In this document: piece after piece, positions 62,668 through 64,000 of the stretch
Layout: each line of letters starts with the position of its first letter
How positions within the stretch are numbered: position 1 is the stretch's first letter
Source: Lachnospiraceae bacterium AB2028
Lineage (GTDB): Bacteria; Bacillota; Clostridia; Lachnospirales; Lachnospiraceae
Assembly: GCA_000621425.1 (NCBI GenBank)
Contig: KK211276.1
Span: 124,001 to 188,000, forward strand
Direction of reading: 5' to 3'
Length of the DNA stretch: 64,000 nt
The notes under the pieces: model-generated
What the model saw: the letters and a program-made list of their open reading frames with translations, nothing else
Databases searched by the model: none
What the model was told of the DNA's origin: nothing
Program-made: the position numbers and the translations under genes

Positions 62668-62930
62668 AAAAACTTCCCACACCGTGTAGTCTTGTCTGAC
62701 GGTGTTTTAGTGAGCCTTAGCAGTTCTCGAAAATGTTACAATACACTATGAACGGACCGCCATGGAAGGCGGGACGAGTGAACAACGCTACATGGATGTA
62801 GCGTGTGAACGGTTCCGGAAATATACCATAGATAGGGGCATTTTCGTGAGAACTGCTTGGCGAACGGCACCACCGTCAGGCAAGCTACCGGTGTGGGGAA
62901 GTTAGTGGTATACAACAAGTGGGAAGTTTT
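62668..62930. repeat. Large imperfect inverted-repeat element (MITE-like or structured RNA)
   Basis: Fills the whole gap between convergent sulP and the AlkD-like gene. Left arm 62671-62735 matches the reverse complement of 62839-62903 over about 65 bp with small gaps: the ends pair as AACTTCCC/GGGGAAGTT and TGACGGTG/CACCGTCA, and GCAGTTCTC pairs with GAGAACTGC. Inside are smaller hairpins, including ACGCTACAT/ATGTAGCGT and CCGCC/GGCGG. Outside, AAAACTTCCCAC also pairs perfectly with GTGGGAAGTTTT (62919-62930). No ORF. Confidence 0.75.
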
Positions 62931-62932
62931 AG

Positions 62933-63631
62933 TTATTTAACCTTCAGCGTCTTCAGATACACTTTCTGCTCTGCCGTGATACGGTTGCTTTCCACAGCCT
63001 TCTGTATAGCCTTGTTGTGAGTCCATTCAGCCAGCCTTTGTTCCAAAATAAAGGGAAGTATGGTCTCATACTGCTTTGCAAGAGCCGTAGCAAAATACCA
63101 GGCGATCATCATATTGATGTAGTATTCTTCAGACCGTATCTTTGCAACCATTTCAGGATATACCGGATCAAAGTCATCATCCAGGTAATGCTCCATTAAC
63201 ATCCCTATGCCGAACCTTACAGTATATGTCTGATCACTCCTGATCCATTCCCTGATCTGATCCAATAATTCCGTCCGGTGCTTTTTAAACACTTTCGGCG
63301 ACATCTGGTCGCAGGTAGCCCAGTTGTCAACATACGGAAGAAACCTGTTCAGTTCCGTAACACAGCTTTCATAATCCTTCATCCCCGAAATGATAAAGGC
63401 ATGGAGCTGGTTTTCATCAAAATATTTGTGGGGCAGGGAATTTAAAAATACCGGGGTATCTTCCTGCTTTGCCAGGGCAGATGCATACTTTCTTAAATCA
63501 GGTGTACGCACACCGATAAAATATTTCGCATCCACCGTAGGTATCAGCTTTGACTGAAAATCCCGGTACTCCTCATCCTGCATCTCAAACAGATGCGCCT
63601 GTATTTCTTTACACTTTTTTGAAATCCCCAT
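62933..63631 (-). CDS. AlkD-like DNA alkylation repair protein
   Basis: A 232-residue all-helical HEAT-like protein of the DNA alkylation repair family. FIGVRTPDLRKYASALAK, LPYVDNWATCDQMSPKVF and TVRFGIGMLMEHYLDDDFDP match AlkD-type glycosylases, which excise N3- and N7-alkyl purines without base flipping. Length is normal. It ends directly beside the inverted-repeat element and lies 32 nt after the murI-like gene. Confidence 0.9.
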   Translation of the reverse strand: MGISKKCKEIQAHLFEMQDEEYRDFQSKLIPTVDAKYFIGVRTPDLRKYASALAKQEDTPVFLNSLPHKYFDENQLHAFIISGMKDYESCVTELNRFLPYVDNWATCDQMSPKVFKKHRTELLDQIREWIRSDQTYTVRFGIGMLMEHYLDDDFDPVYPEMVAKIRSEEYYINMMIAWYFATALAKQYETILPFILEQRLAEWTHNKAIQKAVESNRITAEQKVYLKTLKVK

Positions 63632-63663
63632 CTATCCCCCCATAATCAAATTAGCTTTGATAA

Positions 63664-64000
63664 TTATTCCTCATCCAGATGGCGTAAAAGCTTTTCATAA
63701 AACTCCGCAGTCTCAGTCCCCGTCACCTCTCGTCCGGAAACAAAGTACCTGACAGAGCCTTTATCTTCGCTCTTTGCGCCTCTTTCCGCCATAGTGTGCT
63801 GAAGGTTTTTTATGGTTCCTTCCGCACCGTCTATCATTATCATTTCTTTCCTGAAGAACGGCCTTAATGCCTTTTCAAAATGATTGAAATGAGTACAGCC
63901 GAACACAAGGATGTCATAATCCTTCAGCTCCACATCGTTTTCCGCATGTTCGGAAATATACTTACTCAATTCTTCTGAGATATACGATCTGACCTTTTCA
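63664..64000 (-). CDS. murI: Glutamate racemase, C-terminal part (runs off window)
   Basis: The minus frame is open from the window edge to a stop at 63664, at least 112 residues. LVFGCTHFNHFEKALRPFF carries the second catalytic cysteine of glutamate racemases (GCTH), followed by IDGAEGTIKNL. The enzyme supplies D-glutamate for peptidoglycan. The N-terminal half with the first catalytic Cys is outside the window. The GCTHFNHF variant differs from the common GCTHYPLL. Confidence 0.82.
   Translation of the reverse strand, partial: EKVRSYISEELSKYISEHAENDVELKDYDILVFGCTHFNHFEKALRPFFRKEMIMIDGAEGTIKNLQHTMAERGAKSEDKGSVRYFVSGREVTGTETAEFYEKLLRHLDEE

Noticed and set aside
62668-62930. 6S RNA
   Set aside because: Size and long pairing are tempting, but the interior is branched with several strong hairpins instead of one open central bubble, and no promoter is clear.
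1-64000. CRISPR array or rRNA operon
   Set aside because: No regularly spaced direct repeats and no rRNA-like segments were seen anywhere in the window.

Overview
The window looks like chromosome from an anaerobic clostridium of the Lachnospiraceae type. The evidence is a complete thl-crt-hbd-bcd-etfB-etfA butyryl-CoA cluster, a membrane-anchored GH5 cellulase, several GGDEF/EAL genes, strong AGGAGG-type ribosome sites and moderate GC. Species cannot be fixed from the sequence. Almost all genes lie on the minus strand, so the layout is best read from high to low coordinates within each block.

Layout: (1) 1-10.5 kb, minus: partial argS, queH, an EAL phosphodiesterase with a dead GGDEF, and a MoxR / DUF58 / transglutaminase operon headed by a GGDEF-EAL gene. 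(2) 10.6-13.4 kb: two tRNA-Leu genes (CAG and the unusual AAG) and a cytoplasmic sugar-binding-like/GGDEF fusion. (3) 13.4-19.8 kb: the butyrate operon with a clear promoter, a structured leader and a terminator. (4) 20-24.7 kb: a lipoprotein, the GH5 cellulase and small membrane or unknown proteins. (5) 24.7-30.7 kb: uvrA, an AIM24-family gene and uvrB. (6) 30.7-40.9 kb: an accessory island of regulators, unknown genes, a truncated flavodoxin, a frameshifted tandem paralogue and dispersed repeats. It is bracketed by a 64-bp direct repeat of the uvrB 5' end. (7) 40.9-48.4 kb: a membrane protein, an amino-acid ABC operon with a GATase hydrolase and a cytidylate-kinase-like gene, an orphan GspF-like protein and an epimerase. 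(8) 48.5-58.0 kb: a sulfur locus built around a family 2A encapsulin. (9) 58-64 kb: a CPA1 antiporter with a TrkA-type RCK protein, a SulP transporter, a large inverted-repeat element, an AlkD-like protein and partial murI.

The most interesting system is the sulfur locus. A family 2A encapsulin shell protein (SrpI type) is followed by its cysteine desulfurase cargo, which carries a disordered N-terminal extension of about 190 residues. Two protein-thiocarboxylate modules flank them. Upstream are MetY, a JAMM protease and a MoaD/ThiS-E1-rhodanese fusion. Downstream are a serine acetyltransferase, a ThiS-like carrier ending GGGR, an E1-like MoeB/ThiF, a second JAMM protease and a TusA-like protein. 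A divergent Rrf2-family regulator faces the operon. The inferred flow is: cysteine desulfurase in or on the shell supplies sulfur, E1 enzymes load it as thiocarboxylate on carriers that the JAMM proteases must first trim, and MetY-type chemistry makes homocysteine or cysteine. The family assignments are firm; the joint pathway is inference.
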